DNA from: Strigamia acuminata
Lineage: Eukaryota > Arthropoda > Chilopoda > Geophilomorpha > Linotaeniidae
Reading direction: 5' to 3'
NCBI GenBank assembly: GCA_949358305.1
Contig: OX442315.1
Location: 36,854,427-36,918,426 of the forward strand
DNA: 64,000 nt
A program made the translations under genes and the position numbers. The notes below the pieces were generated by a model. That model ran no database searches. It had not been told where the DNA came from and was given only the letters and a program-made list of their open reading frames with translations. Of the stretch, positions 21,543-35,300 are shown piece by piece. Numbering within the stretch: position 1 is the first letter of the stretch; each line of letters opens with the position of its first letter.

Positions 21543-24500
21543 GTAAACGAAATGAATTTTTCAATCAGTAACACGACTCGCACGTAACGGGAGATTTTCA
21601 TTTGTTTTTTTTTACACCATCTGACAACGTGCACGTGCTAACATGAATATTTATTTATTTATTTATTCTATTAAGGTTTAAGTTTACAACCTTTGCTCTT
21701 CTCGTGTATCATTTGAATGAGTGGTTTATTAACTCGACTTATATTCCGCGATGAAATGTTGCATAAAAGAATCCATAATATTATATTGTTTTGTTTCGGT
21801 TACATAAATCTGTTTTATTGTTGTGGGAAAATAATTTTAATTGAAATACATCTGGCCAGGTGGTTTATACTTATAGGGATGTTTGGATTTATAGGTGTTG
21901 TAACTGGTCTCTTCTATTGTTGTTGCGTGGACAATACCCACCACGTGCTCGTCGTGACGTTGAAATGATGCGAAAGGCTGAATGAAGTGAATTGATGGAA
22001 TAGAATAGAATGGATGCAAATGAGGTTGCGTGATTGAAATATTGAAATTTTTATTTTATTTTGTTTGAAATAGATTTATTTTATTTTATTATTTTTAACG
22101 TCTAAACAAAATTTGGAAGTCTGAAATTTAATTTATCAATTTACTCGATGTTCTAGTGGGTCTAGACATTTTTATTGTGACTTTTTTAATGATATTTTTT
22201 GGAGCAGTTATGGTTGGAAAGTATAAAGGGGGAGAATATCCCCTACTCATTTTCCCCCTTTCTTTCTCTTTCTTCCTGTGCCCTACTTGGACCACTTAAA
22301 CATACCTGTCACTTTTTCAGCATGTCTTTTCTGGAGGGAAACGATTTCAAACAAAAAGTCATTTTTTATTTTTATTTTTATATTTTTAAAAAATTACATT
22401 AAACCTAGGTCTATTTTTTGCTTTAAATTTATTCTAAGTCTAGAATTAAGTTCATGGTCTAATTCGGTTTTTTTATTTTTTATTTTTTTAAATGTCAAGT
22501 AAAAACTTGATTAAATGTTTAGAAAGAGGAAAAAATTGATTTTTATTTTGTCATTTTTGATCGTTATTTTTTTGGGTGTTTTTCGACTTGAGAAACTGAC
22601 AGGTTGTTAAGGAATGCTTCATGAGTTTGCTCTAATTTGTCAGGCTGAGCCAAAGTCAAAGTCAAGTTCATTTTTTTAAATAATATTAATTTTTAGGTTA
22701 ATGACTCGGATTAAGGCATTTTGAGTTTTGAATTGTGTAATTAGAAAGTTGAATAATTTCTTTAAAGGGTTTGTGACATGAAAATAAAAACTGTTAAGCT
22801 CGAGCAAACCTGTTTCCACTACAACTAATTTTGAACGACCACAATCTGCAACAACTGCAATTGCTCATTTTGCATTAAACGTGCAAACAATTTGGATAAA
22901 CTGTGGCGAGCGATGAGAAATGTGATGTTTGCAGCTGGACAAATAACAATTATGGCAAAGGCTGCACTGCAATGCATCAGCAGAAGAGATAAGTTACAAT
23001 TGCTGTTGAATTTCACCTGCACAGGAAATTCCACTGAAATTAGATTTGATTGGTTGAAATTGCACGTCTGTTAGCTGCCATTGTTATTCTTTGTTGCCTA
23101 TACGCGGGGAGATAGAAATCAAATGCCTTTCCGGCTTGAAAGTTGGGAGAACTAATGATTTGTTCTAATCTCTTTTATCTTGGCTCCTGCTGACCATGGC
23201 CTTCTCTACGTAATCGCACGGATCCCATGATGAGTTGATGACCAGTAGCACCAGTAGTGCAAATCGTTGGCAGTTGGGGAAAGTGTAGTTCAAGTGCAAC
23301 AGGAAAGAATAAGCAAATTTGAAATTCTGATCTTAAAAATGAAGAAATTATTGTTTTTGGTCTCGGTAGGGGTCGGGTAGTTAATCAATGTTTCCCACTT
23401 GGCAATTCAAATGAAAATTTTGCATTTTTGCATTTAATTGTAATTACTTTTTAAGTTAAGTTGTATCAAAATAATACTGAGAAATTAATGCAGTTACGCG
23501 ACAGACCAGTTGCACAGATTGCAACAATGCTAATGCAATGACTGATACCACAAAGTGTTGAGAAATAATTACAAAGAAAGTAATTAAATGCAAAATAGAA
23601 GTTTCTGTTGCGTTTACAAATTATAACCATATTGGCCTATGTTAAATGCTCGCACTCTTTGTATACCCTTTCTGCACTTTGCGCTAATTTCTTCTTGAAT
23701 GCAAGCAGAAATATCAGCACAAGGTGCAGAAACGATACATGCTAATGCAACGTTGCTAAGTGAAATCCACTTCGCAATGGTCTCCTCAAATTTGGCGTCA
23801 AGATACCGAGTGCAGACTGTATATTGTATCGCCAACCCTAATACTGCTATTAACGGTACAAGTCTGTATCCACCAAGCATACTTGGCAAAGTGTTTCTAC
23901 TAAAGCTCTCTGTACTTATTACACGTTCTTTTGCTCAAGTGCATGCATGCTGTTTGAACGTGATTGTTTCAACAAGAATTTGACACGGGAGGGAATAAAG
24001 CCTGCTTTTTAGTTTTGCAAAATCGAATTATTCAATATACTTGGAACACGGAACTTTTCATAAGAATTGTCAATACGAGAATACTTGGCTTCAGATATTA
24101 CTTCCTGGCTCTTGTTAGTCGGCTGCATTAGGATTGATTCATTTGCTTCATATCAAACATGGCATACTAGAGACACACACAAGTCACCCTTTTTGTCGAC
24201 GTGTATGCATGTTTACAATCAATGTAGTTAAAGTAATCTAAGTTACTGGATATGTACAAATCTATTTCAATTTCAAATTTTCTATTCTCTTATAACATGG
24301 AAAATGTAAGTGAAAATTGACAACTTGATATTTGAACAGAATTGCAGATAGAATTAATTATTTATTTCTAAACATGAGTTAATGAAATGGTTATACGAAT
24401 ATATAGGTATATTTTCCTATTTGTAGTTGCCATTTTCACCGGCTATACAACCTGAAAATCGTCGACTCAAAATCATAGCCGCCATCATCTTTGCTTTTCT

Positions 24501-26348
24501 GGTTTTGATCGCTGCAGCTGCTCTTGTGGGCATTTATCTGAGTCAGCCACCACCACCCCCAGAAGTTTATACAATTCGGTTAAAAGATCCAGATGCGTTA
24601 ACAGAATCATCACGATCTGTGCGATTAAAAGTGAAATATGATAAAATGTCCAAGGTGAGTGAGTAGTTTTTCTTTACGTATTTTCCATTGACTTAAACGA
24701 AAATTGTTTCGTTTTGAGGTTTGATTGTCACAAAAATTATGCAAGTTTGTATATTTTTTGTTTGGGTTGTAGATATTACGGTTTAAAAAGTTTCGATGCA
24801 ATTTCTTGTGAATTGTATTTCGACTTTACAAACACGTAGTGGCTAGGCAATGTTTGCTGTAAGGCGGCATTGTTGCCGCTGTTCACGGCCGTAGACAAAT
24901 AAACCTATTAAATTGATCTCATCTACTTGCACATTTCTAATAATTGTTTTATAAATTAAAGGTTGAGTACACTATGACGCCATCAGTGGACAATCCTGCA
25001 GAAATAATTTACATGCTGAAAGATTTCAGTAGGGTAAGATTTCATTTTCATTTTTAATAGTGCAATTTTTAGTTAAATACAGTTACATGCTAAGTGGTCT
25101 GGACAGATTTCATACGTGCGTTCAAAGTTCACAAAAACGACAGAAACAATTTAAACAAACTTTGAATACACCTAATGTTAAATTTGCTCTACTCCCATAT
25201 GCGGTTTAAAAGCTTCAACATTTGATATCACATTATTGAGTACACGATTGAAACGTTTCTGACCAAACATCAGGGAGATTGTTTAAATGGGAAATTTAAT
25301 GCTGCACAATAGAACTTTGTTGTGTTTGTGGTGATTCCGAATCACCTGAAGATAAATTGATAAGATTTATCGTGTTGATGAATCCGACCGCCAGGAGCGC
25401 TACTAGAAATAGACTAGATTGACTAGTCTCGCATTTCTGCGGATCTGAATAATCAGAATAATCTATATATGACGTCACTTCCGGTCAGTATATAAGACCG
25501 AAGCTTGACCGGAAATGACACTACAGTTACCACAATTCAGCAAGAGCACCACTTTCCTCACCTTTCAGGCCGTTTCATCGGATTGATCGAGGACCGGTGC
25601 CCGCTGATAAAATCAACTGTAAGCAACAAGCCGCATTTATTTAACGTGGCCAATCCACGTTAGAATAAATATCCGAATCTATCGTTTAATTCGCACGAAG
25701 CGAATTCCCGCGTGTTTGTTCGAAAACACGTGTCAACCGAACATAATTTCGGGACTAATCCACGATCGATACGAATCGCCAATCGATCGCCGAAGAAAAT
25801 CACGTACGCCACGTGTTCCGCAAGACGTATTCCACACGAAACGGATCTCGTTTAGTTTGGGCTCACCGAACGCATTGGCGAAAGAATTCTGCGCACCACG
25901 CGTACGGAACAAGACGGATTCAGTTTGGATTCAACCTAACACTTTGGCGGTAATTAACACGCGCGCCACGCGTCCCAAACGAAGTAGGCCTCGTTTGATT
26001 TCACATCCAAACTGCTAAGCGAATTGAGACTGACTCGATTCGCGAAGTGTAAAAAATATAACCCTAGACAACAACAGAAGCCACGTGTAAGTCTAAACAA
26101 TTGAGGGCTAATTGTTTAGCAACAACTCGTATTCGCAACAGGATCCGAGACCATCAATCATACATTTATCTGACTGTATTAATTATTCCTAAGTTAATAA
26201 TAAAGTGTATTGCTTGTCCCGACAAAGTATTTGTATTTCTTAACCACAAAGTCGAATCACGACACGTGGGGGCCCGTCCGGGATAGAATTTGCTAACCTT
26301 ACGACAAAACTGAGAAATACCGGGATATCGAAATTGTTTGAGTCAAAT

Positions 26349-26390
<42 letters not shown>

Positions 26391-29300
26391 TCGAAATTGG
26401 ATTCAAATAATTATGCAGCCACCGCTAGCGATCGTGAAACACGTTACAAGCAAAGACAAGAACGTGAACGTCAGGATGGAACGGTCTACGATCCACTCTT
26501 GACGCCGGAAGCTCGAATTCACGAAAACAAAGTTGAGACTAACTCGACTGAAATTCCAACAGAAGAAACTAACCCGATTGCAAAAAAGCTCCAGTTTTCG
26601 GGCAGAGAATTCGAAGGACCAGGAACCTCTCACGGAGAGAATATTTTCACTAAATCATTCGAAAACCCACCAATCCATAGCGACCACGATCCAACCAATG
26701 AGTTAGATAGCGACGAAATTCTAATCGAAGAAAACGGACAGGACTCACCTATCCATAGTTTCGACGATCCAAATGACCCAAACAACAGCGGATTAAACGA
26801 TGAAAACGACCGTCAAAACAAATTGAAACGATTAACGCTTCATCGTTCACTAACACCATCGATTTCGCTGCCAAATTCGCCACGGTCGATTCCCAAAAGA
26901 GATCAAATGACCCTCTTCAATAGTACGACCACAACACAAACCGCAATATTGCGCGAACGAGCCCGAGCAAATCAGGCAAGGCAAGAAAAGGCGGCAGATA
27001 GACGAGCCACATTCGAACGCGAAATAGCTCGAGAAATAACAGAAAAACGAGCCGAAATGGAACATGAGATTGCTGATCAGGCGAGAATAGACGCCTTGGA
27101 GGAGAGAAAGGCTGAATTAATGGAAGAACTAGCCAAAGAGCACCGCAAAAAAGTCACCGCAATGGAACAAGAAATAGCTCGCGAACGTCAAGCGAGGCAA
27201 ACAGCCGCCGCCAAGGAGAGTCAAGAAAAACAAATAGTAATGGAGCGAGAATTGGCCCGAGAATTACTAGCAAAACAAAGAATCATCGAACGAGAAATGG
27301 CAAGAGATCATGAAATCCAGCCATTAAGCAATGGGTTGGGTCAACGCTCGGAGACAAACTCCTTGCAGAATTCCCCAGAGCGATCCCCTTCAGCAAAGGA
27401 GTTAGTAGCAAAGGCCATCGAAGTGACGCGAGTGGCTTGCGCTCACGGTATCGAGATAGATCAGGATAAGGACCCTTACGAAGAATTAAGTAGGGTGATC
27501 GATCTGGTCAACGAGAGAACGGAAAAACGAACAGCCGAAAACTCTACAAATCAAGAAGAGAAACGGTGCCGGGTCAATTCAACTCAACCCCCGGTCAAGA
27601 AAAACGACGAGCAAACTTCAGACAGCGAAAGCATCGACTCTCTGACATCTCACCTCAGTATCCGAGTCACCGGACTAGACAGTATCGTAAACGAATCGGA
27701 CGAAGTCAAGAAGGAACTCTACGAGGCGTTTATACAAGATAGAAGAAATAATCAGGGTGCTGAATCATGGGCAATGAAAAACTCATTCGCAATGAAAACT
27801 GGCCAAACCAGTAATACTAACCCAAGCGACCCTAACGCCGAACTAATCAGATGTATAAATCAAAAGAACCAGATACGAAACAAAGCAGGTCGTAATAAAC
27901 TAGCCATGCCGACGCTCGAGGAGATTAATGCCGTTAAAAACCACCTCGAAAAGAAACACGCCGCCGAAGCATATGCTGGGAGAGACTCCTACGTTTTTAT
28001 CAAAAAAGTGGACGGAGCCCTCACGGGGACCCGACTGGACGATCTGATACCGCCCGGAACAAAGTTGAGCCGAACCTCCGCTCCAGAGAAAGCGAACCCC
28101 GATAACTCAACCATAGCGCAAGACCTCGCGAATAACCCGAACACCGCGGGATCATCAGGACAAACGTCGTTCCAACACAATCAATTCGGACTGACGGGCA
28201 ACGGTACGCATTACCCAAGCCTCCCTTCCGACAATCCACGATCATCACCGCTGCTTAGTGAGACTGACTCGCTAAGCAACCAACTACGGACGATGAAAGA
28301 CGAACTCCTTCGGGCCATGGACCAAAAACTTCAACAAAGCCGTGGCCAAGAGATCGAGGAAGACGATCGAAGCGAAGTATTGTTGAAACGTTACTCCGCG
28401 GACCGATGGCTGTATTCTCGCAAGGATAACAACATCAAGTGGACGACCCTGAGACTAATTAAGTTCGACGGATCCTGGAACGCCGGCAACTTGTTTTTGG
28501 ACGAAGTCGCCCTGACGATTAATCGTTTGGGAGCGGAACCCGACGAAATGGTTTCACGCGGGATACCAGAAATGCTGATAAATCGAGCCCGAAACTGGTA
28601 CGCTGATGTCCAACCCCGAAACTGGGAAGACTTCGTCATAAAGTTCCACAACCAATATGGCGAGACGAGCCAGGAAATCCAGAAAAGAGTAAGCTCTATG
28701 AAGCAAGCTCCCGGGGAAACTCTGAGAGAGTACGTACAACGAGCCGACAGCCTGTTCCGTGAAATGGACAAACCATTTGACCAACACGCTCAGAAAGCTC
28801 TCTTCGAACAAGGACTAAACGAAACCGCAACCAAAGTCCTACGAGAAATGAACGCTCCTAAAGGAGATAATTTCAAAGCCATCCTAGCTTTCGTCGAGAA
28901 AAAACACACCGAAGTAAATGCTCGGTATAACGAAAATCTGACAAAAGAAGAACGAGCTCTAGGAGTGGCTCGACAGCAACGAATACAGGAGCGCAGCATA
29001 GACTCAACTAAGCTGCTCCAATCACGGAATTACCTAAACGGAAATATCGAACCACTTCTATCAAAAAGGAATAATAGCGGGTCAAACCCCATACCGCCTC
29101 CTGGGAACGCTTACCAAACAAAGACGTCTAGTGCTGAGGATAGATCGGAAGACCATTTAGATTTGATCTCGTCTTCTTGTTACAGAGAGTACACGAAGGG
29201 ACCAGTCAACCGAGAGGGAGGAAAGAGCGGTCCCTGCAACTTCTGCCGGGAGGACGGCCATTGGCGACAGGATTGTCCTGAACGAGCAAAGCAAAAAGTC

Positions 29301-32300
29301 AACGAAAAAGTTGCAGAGCGAGAAGAATTGCTGAAAATGCTCGGTAAAGAACAAGAGAGAATCATGAAGGAATTCACCGCTAAATTTGACAACATGGCAA
29401 AAAACTGGCGTTCGCAGGCGGAATAAAGATAACTCCGTCTGCGCAAATCTCGTCACCCATAGATTTCGAACTAATCAAAAAACTAATCACCAAGCTGAGA
29501 AAAAACTCAGCAGTCCAGCGATACTGGAATAACCAGTTATCCCCAAGACTAAGGCCAGTTATGTTGACCTATTTTAAAAATTTGAGTATCTCTCGTTCTC
29601 ATTTTAAATTCATCACAAAAAGTTTATTCAGATGTAAATTATTTCATAAAATAAGTAGTTTTCTTGGCCAACCTGCAAACGTTGGTTTGGTCCCGATAGT
29701 TTATTCTTGGGGAGGGACGTGTGGTGATTCCGAATCACCTGAAGATAAATTGATAAGATTTATCGTGTTGATGAATCCGACCGCCAGGAGCGCTACTAGA
29801 AATAGACTAGATTGACTAGTCTCGCATTTCTGCGGATCTGAATAATCAGAATAATCTATATATGACGTCACTTCCGGTCAGTATATAAGACCGAAGCTTG
29901 ACCGGAAATGACACTACAGTTACCACAATTCAGCAAGAGCACCACTTTCCTCACCTTTCAGGCCGTTTCATCGGATTGATCGAGGACCGGTGCCCGCTGA
30001 TAAAATCAACTGTAAGCAACAAGCCGCATTTATTTAACGTGGCCAATCCACGTTAGAATAAATATCCGAATCTATCGTTTAATTCGCACGAAGCGAATTC
30101 CCGCGTGTTTGTTCGAAAACACGTGTCAACCGAACATAATTTCGGGACTAATCCACGATCGATACGAATCGCCAATCGATCGCCGAAGAAAATCACGTAC
30201 GCCACGTGTTCCGCAAGACGTATTCCACACGAAACGGATCTCGTTTAGTTTGGGCTCACCGAACGCATTGGCGAAAGAATTCTGCGCACCACGCGTACGG
30301 AACAAGACGGATTCAGTTTGGATTCAACCTAACACTTTGGCGGTAATTAACACGCGCGCCACGCGTCCCAAACGAAGTAGGCCTCGTTTGATTTCACATC
30401 CAAACTGCTAAGCGAATTGAGACTGACTCGATTCGCGAAGTGTAAAAAATATAACCCTAGACAACAACAGAAGCCACGTGTAAGTCTAAACAATTGAGGG
30501 CTAATTGTTTAGCAACAACTCGTATTCGCAACAGGATCCGAGACCATCAATCATACATTTATCTGACTGTATTAATTATTCCTAAGTTAATAATAAAGTG
30601 TATTGCTTGTCCCGACAAAGTATTTGTATTTCTTAACCACAAAGTCGAATCACGACATGTTTACATGGTATTTGCAATTGTTGACAAAGGAAAGTTGTTG
30701 TTGCCACAGTGTAGGCTTGTTTGAACAATAAAGGCCTGTCAGTGTTTTATTGGTCTTTAAACCGATGAAGGAGTTATTAAAGATAAAAGATTTCTGCAAA
30801 CACCTTTTTTGATTAGATAAAATTTAGAAGAATTAAAAATTCTTTATAAATTATTCAGTTGGTGGGTTAATTGTACGTCCAAACAGAAGTTGAAGCTAGC
30901 AATGAAAAAAATGTTAAACCTTAGTTAAAGGCTTCATTGCCTCGCGATAGCGAAATGGATTCTCCTTATCAAGGAGAATGCAGTGGAATGGATGGTGCAA
31001 TAGGTTGGATATGTAATAATAATCGACGAAACATCCTTTTATCACGTACCAGTGTGGCCATTTCCCGCATGAAAATGAAATTCCACCTCTTTTCCAAATT
31101 TAGTTTGGCTGCCATTGTCAGATTTCCAACTCATTTCTGGCCTGCAAATCGAGTGCAAAGCAGAGTGACATTTGAAAGTCAGCTGTTCATTGCCGTTGTA
31201 AGGATGCATTGAATGACATGGATGTACTACAATATACCAGTATCTATTCGTACACCGTAGGTATCAATAAGGGATTTCATAAATGACACGCTGAAGGTGC
31301 TGAAGTGATTTATCCAATAATCACAATCACTGCACTAACTTATTATTGAGGACCCACGCCAGGTCCTAGTGATTATTTTGCCTGTCACATGACTTTTATT
31401 TATACTTTATTTTTTATTTTACTTTATTTATTTTATTTTTTTATTTGTTTATTTATTTAATAATTTACAACAAACTCTCTTTTTCTGAGTTTAAGCATTC
31501 TTCAGCACTAACAACTCTTTTTCAGACGATTATACATAAGCGCTGAAGTGCTGAAGCGATTATTTATGTGATTGGTCCACATGATTAAAGATCCATGATA
31601 ATCGCTTCAGCAGAATAATCGTCAAAATCACTTCGGCGCCTTCAGCGTATCATTTTTGAAACCTCTTATTGTTCAATAGGTGCATTCTAATTTCTAAGTG
31701 GTTCTTTATGTCGTTTTTGGCAAATTCTGGCTAGTATCGCTGTGAAAAGAACATTGAAAGCGTTAAAGAGAGTTTTGCTTGCACATTTCATTTGTGCTAA
31801 TACAATTTCTAAGCAGTTTAAGAAAAAGCAGTTTTCATAAATTTTCTTTTGTCTACTTTTTGCTGAGCTGTGACTCTGAGCAGAGCACACTTTTTTCTAA
31901 CCGACTTCGGTGTTTGAAATGTGCTCGGCTCGGGATTCAATAGAGCGCATCTATACTGGTTCAGTGCCATGAATGAGAACTAGAAAGAAGAGTGTAGAGG
32001 GATGTTAGACGTTTCAGTCCCTGACACAGTTTGAAATTTGCAACCTCGTCCTTTTGTCTTCTTCCTCTTCCTCCCTCTTAGCTATACACGCTTCCTTAAC
32101 GCCCTGCTTGTCTTTGCTCTGCTTCTTCCTTGTTATTGTCATTGGGTTATTGTCCCATGTGCACAAAGCATTCTTATACTGCTCACATTTTTATTGCTAC
32201 TTCTTCTCAGCTTTAGTTTTAGGGATTTAGGCTAATGATGAATGCTATCAAGTAAGCTGGAATAAATCGTTAATGCTATAACTCGAAAAATGAAAAAATG

Positions 32301-35300
32301 GAAAAATAGAAAAATCCAAGCACTAAATTCCAATTTTTGCACGAGCAAACACAAAAGTTTAAAATTTTTTATCGCACACGAGTGACCAGTGATGTTATCC
32401 TTTATTACGTCCAAAAATCGTGTATTTGTACAGATTTTTCAGTTTGATTTTGGCGTCAAGATACCAGACTGAATTCAGCTGGTAAAGAATGACAGTTAGT
32501 CGTATTATTCAAAATGGCATTCGAGGGAATTGTTTTAAATTTCTTCATTTGATTGTATTCACTTTCTTTAAAACGACTATTTTTTGATACGAATCACTTC
32601 CTTGCGTTTGGAATTGCTTTGTAAAAATGCTATTAATTTTAGTACAGAAATGACACGCGTCGTTTATTGTTTCAAATTCTGCCAGTCATTTTGCCTTAAA
32701 GAAAAGAAAAGAAAAGAAAAGGTGTTATCATTTACCACAAGTAATAGTAATACAATGGAATGCTAAGATTTACTTTCAAAAAAAGAAAAGAAAAAGAAAA
32801 ACAACTTGTTTTATAAATGTAACATTTATCAGGATTTTATTTATATATAGATTTATTAATGTACAGTATTAATTACAATGTTAAATGAAAGTAGATAAGT
32901 TAAAGAGTTAAAAAGGTTTTAAGTTTTATGATAATCCATTCAATTGTTACGGTAACATTTCTGTTTAGATTTCATCTGTAGCTTGTAGCTGCATTCAACA
33001 ACTCATTTAGTATACAGTAGTAAAAAGAGAATATATTCAAAAATGCCAAAAACCGTATTTAAAATTGTAGTTTGACTTACTTTGTGTCTAAACATGAAGC
33101 GCATGCGCACTGCTACTGAAAGCGGACTGATTTGGCTGCCATTTTTTAACCAAATTGGCAAATTCACATTCTAAATTCAAAGTTTCCATCCTAAGAGATT
33201 TGAATTCTCGTACTTGTACATCGTTGAGAATTGAAATTGACTAATCTCAATTTTTTTTTTCTTCTAAAAATGTTGATTACTTTAACGGTGAATATTTTTC
33301 TTTTGTTTCATTTCTTAATGAGGCATTGTACATTGAAAATTGATGGTTGTAGTTCAGTAATTATAATAACATTTAATTTCAAGGTCTTTGTCAATGTCCT
33401 GTCCAAACTTCATTTTATCAGTGTTTATCACATTCATTACAATATTCATATAGAAGAATAGATGATGTTTTGAGATTAAAAGAAATTGCTGACATATTCT
33501 TATCAACAAGTTCATTGTCATCATAGGGTCAGTTTTGATGGACTCTTAAATTTAAAATTATGCTGATGCAAAAATTGTGTGCATTTTTGAATTCCATAAA
33601 TTTGGGTCAGGATTTTATTGACCAATATATAAATAGTTTTTCTTTCAAAAGTTTATCGATTACTACGATGCATTATTCTAAGAAAATTCTGTTGTTGCAA
33701 ATAGCCTTGGATTGACTAATTCAGTATACGGATGCTGTGACGGGAGGCTAATTGTAACAATTTTCAAAGTTATTTCATTAGCAGACAATGGTAAATATCT
33801 TAATCTCATTATGTAATTTTGTTCTTTATTTATTTTTACAGGCTCTGGTGGTTCACAAGGATTTTAAACGAGGATTGTGTTTAGTCGGCCGTTTAAATGA
33901 CACAGAGGACAGCGCTAAGCAACGAGCCAAGGCCTTTAAAGTAAGTGGATCAAGGATCTTCAGCTATAGTTTAATTTCATGTCCCTCACATCATTCAATA
34001 CTGGTTTCTAGACAATAAAAACTTGGTGTGTGTCTGTGGTATTCACTTTGAAGGTCACAAACATGCTCAAATCAGGGTCTTCCTTCTTCCCTTTCATTGA
34101 ACAGGAAGAAATTTTTAAAAAAAATAATCAATTCAATGCCAAATGATGATGAAAACGGTGAATTAATTATTCATTACAATGGTCTTGTTTATTCATGTAT
34201 TTGTGGTGTATTTATTACCGGTCGTTGCTCTGTCAATTTCTCACGACTGCAATGAATGCAAAATTATGCAGATCATGTGAACTATTACTACAATTAAGAT
34301 TGATGTGTTTCGTGAGCTTGATTTGAATGGATTGCAATGGATGTGGCTGGATATCGTTGGATGGAATCGGACACGAGGCATCACGTACGGGAATATTTGC
34401 ATAAGTGTTTATTCATAGTCGAAATACATAGGTGGCGAAAATTAACATGAAAGAAAATGGAATGCCGAACGCTCCAAAGATGGTCCACAGATTTATACCA
34501 GGGCTGTGGATATCTTTGTTGAGTGCCCCTCACCTCACTTCACCTCAACTCACCTCACTTATCCCCATGCTGCTTTTTGATGCAAAGATTTAATTTGAAT
34601 TACCGGTACTGTAATGTGTATTATCCGTCAGTCTGCTGTATGACATTCAAAATGAAAAATTTTAACTTTTGGGAGTTCACCTCGGACAATGTACACTTAC
34701 TGTAAAACCAAAAAAATCTTTACATTTTCCCACGAAGGCAGCACAGAATAAGGTGAAGATTTTATTGGCCGTAGGTGCACTACGTATTGCTGGCAATAAA
34801 AATTAATTATAATAATAACAGAAATTTTCACTATTAAAACCGTATCGTGGAATGCTGGTACTAAATGAGAATTTAAGAAATCAATGCAACGGTTGAATGT
34901 TTTATGATCAATTTGATATAAAATTTCTATAAGAAAAAGAAGGCAACGTCTGCTGCCAGGGGAAAATAACATGGCGTTTTAAATTTAACCTAACCTAAAC
35001 TTGCTAGGTATATTCTTCAACTCATTTAGACTGAACAGCATTTTAAACAACGTATTTAAACTGCTTTTTAAACTGCTCATATCAATGTAATTTAAAAAAT
35101 GGCGGTCAATTCGGTATGTTATCAGTCGGTGGGCATGCGCATGAGCATGACATTTAACCAACATCTTTAACTGCAAGTTAAACATGCATTTGTGGATGTG
35201 TCTGTAATACAGTACTGTCTTACACAACTGAACGCAACAGAAAGATAGTTTGTTACGAGTAAAGCTTTACTAGTAAACTCAGGTTGTAAACATCTTACTT

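Larger units (their letters stand above)
25327..30657 (+). mobile_element. Gag-only LTR retrotransposon inside intron 3 of the BRICHOS gene
   Basis: LTRs of 938 bp (25327-26264 and 29720-30657, offset 4393) begin TGTGGTGATT and end CACGACA, and appear identical. The flanking 4-mers TGTT (25323-25326 and 30658-30661) are the target duplication. A tRNA-Pro-type primer site (26267-26284) and a purine tract GGGGAGGGAC (29709-29718) complete the structure. The only long frame is a Gag of 1012 residues. Just 293 bases separate its stop from the 3' LTR, so pol is entirely absent. This matches the terminal-repeat-with-GAG class described in plants. It is in the same orientation as the host gene, so its polyadenylation signals could affect the host transcript. 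Confidence 0.93.

Noticed and set aside
23614-23983. Overlapping 91- and 94-codon frames on opposite strands in intron 1
   Set aside because: They overlap a dispersed repeat motif and have no splice borders or recognisable domain; hydrophobic residues follow from AT-rich composition.
25716-26286. 100- and 61-codon frames in the LTR of the gag-only element
   Set aside because: Same reasoning: LTR sequence with no domain and no support beyond openness.
28391-28811. Minus-strand frames opposite Gag
   Set aside because: Antisense shadows of an intact Gag frame.
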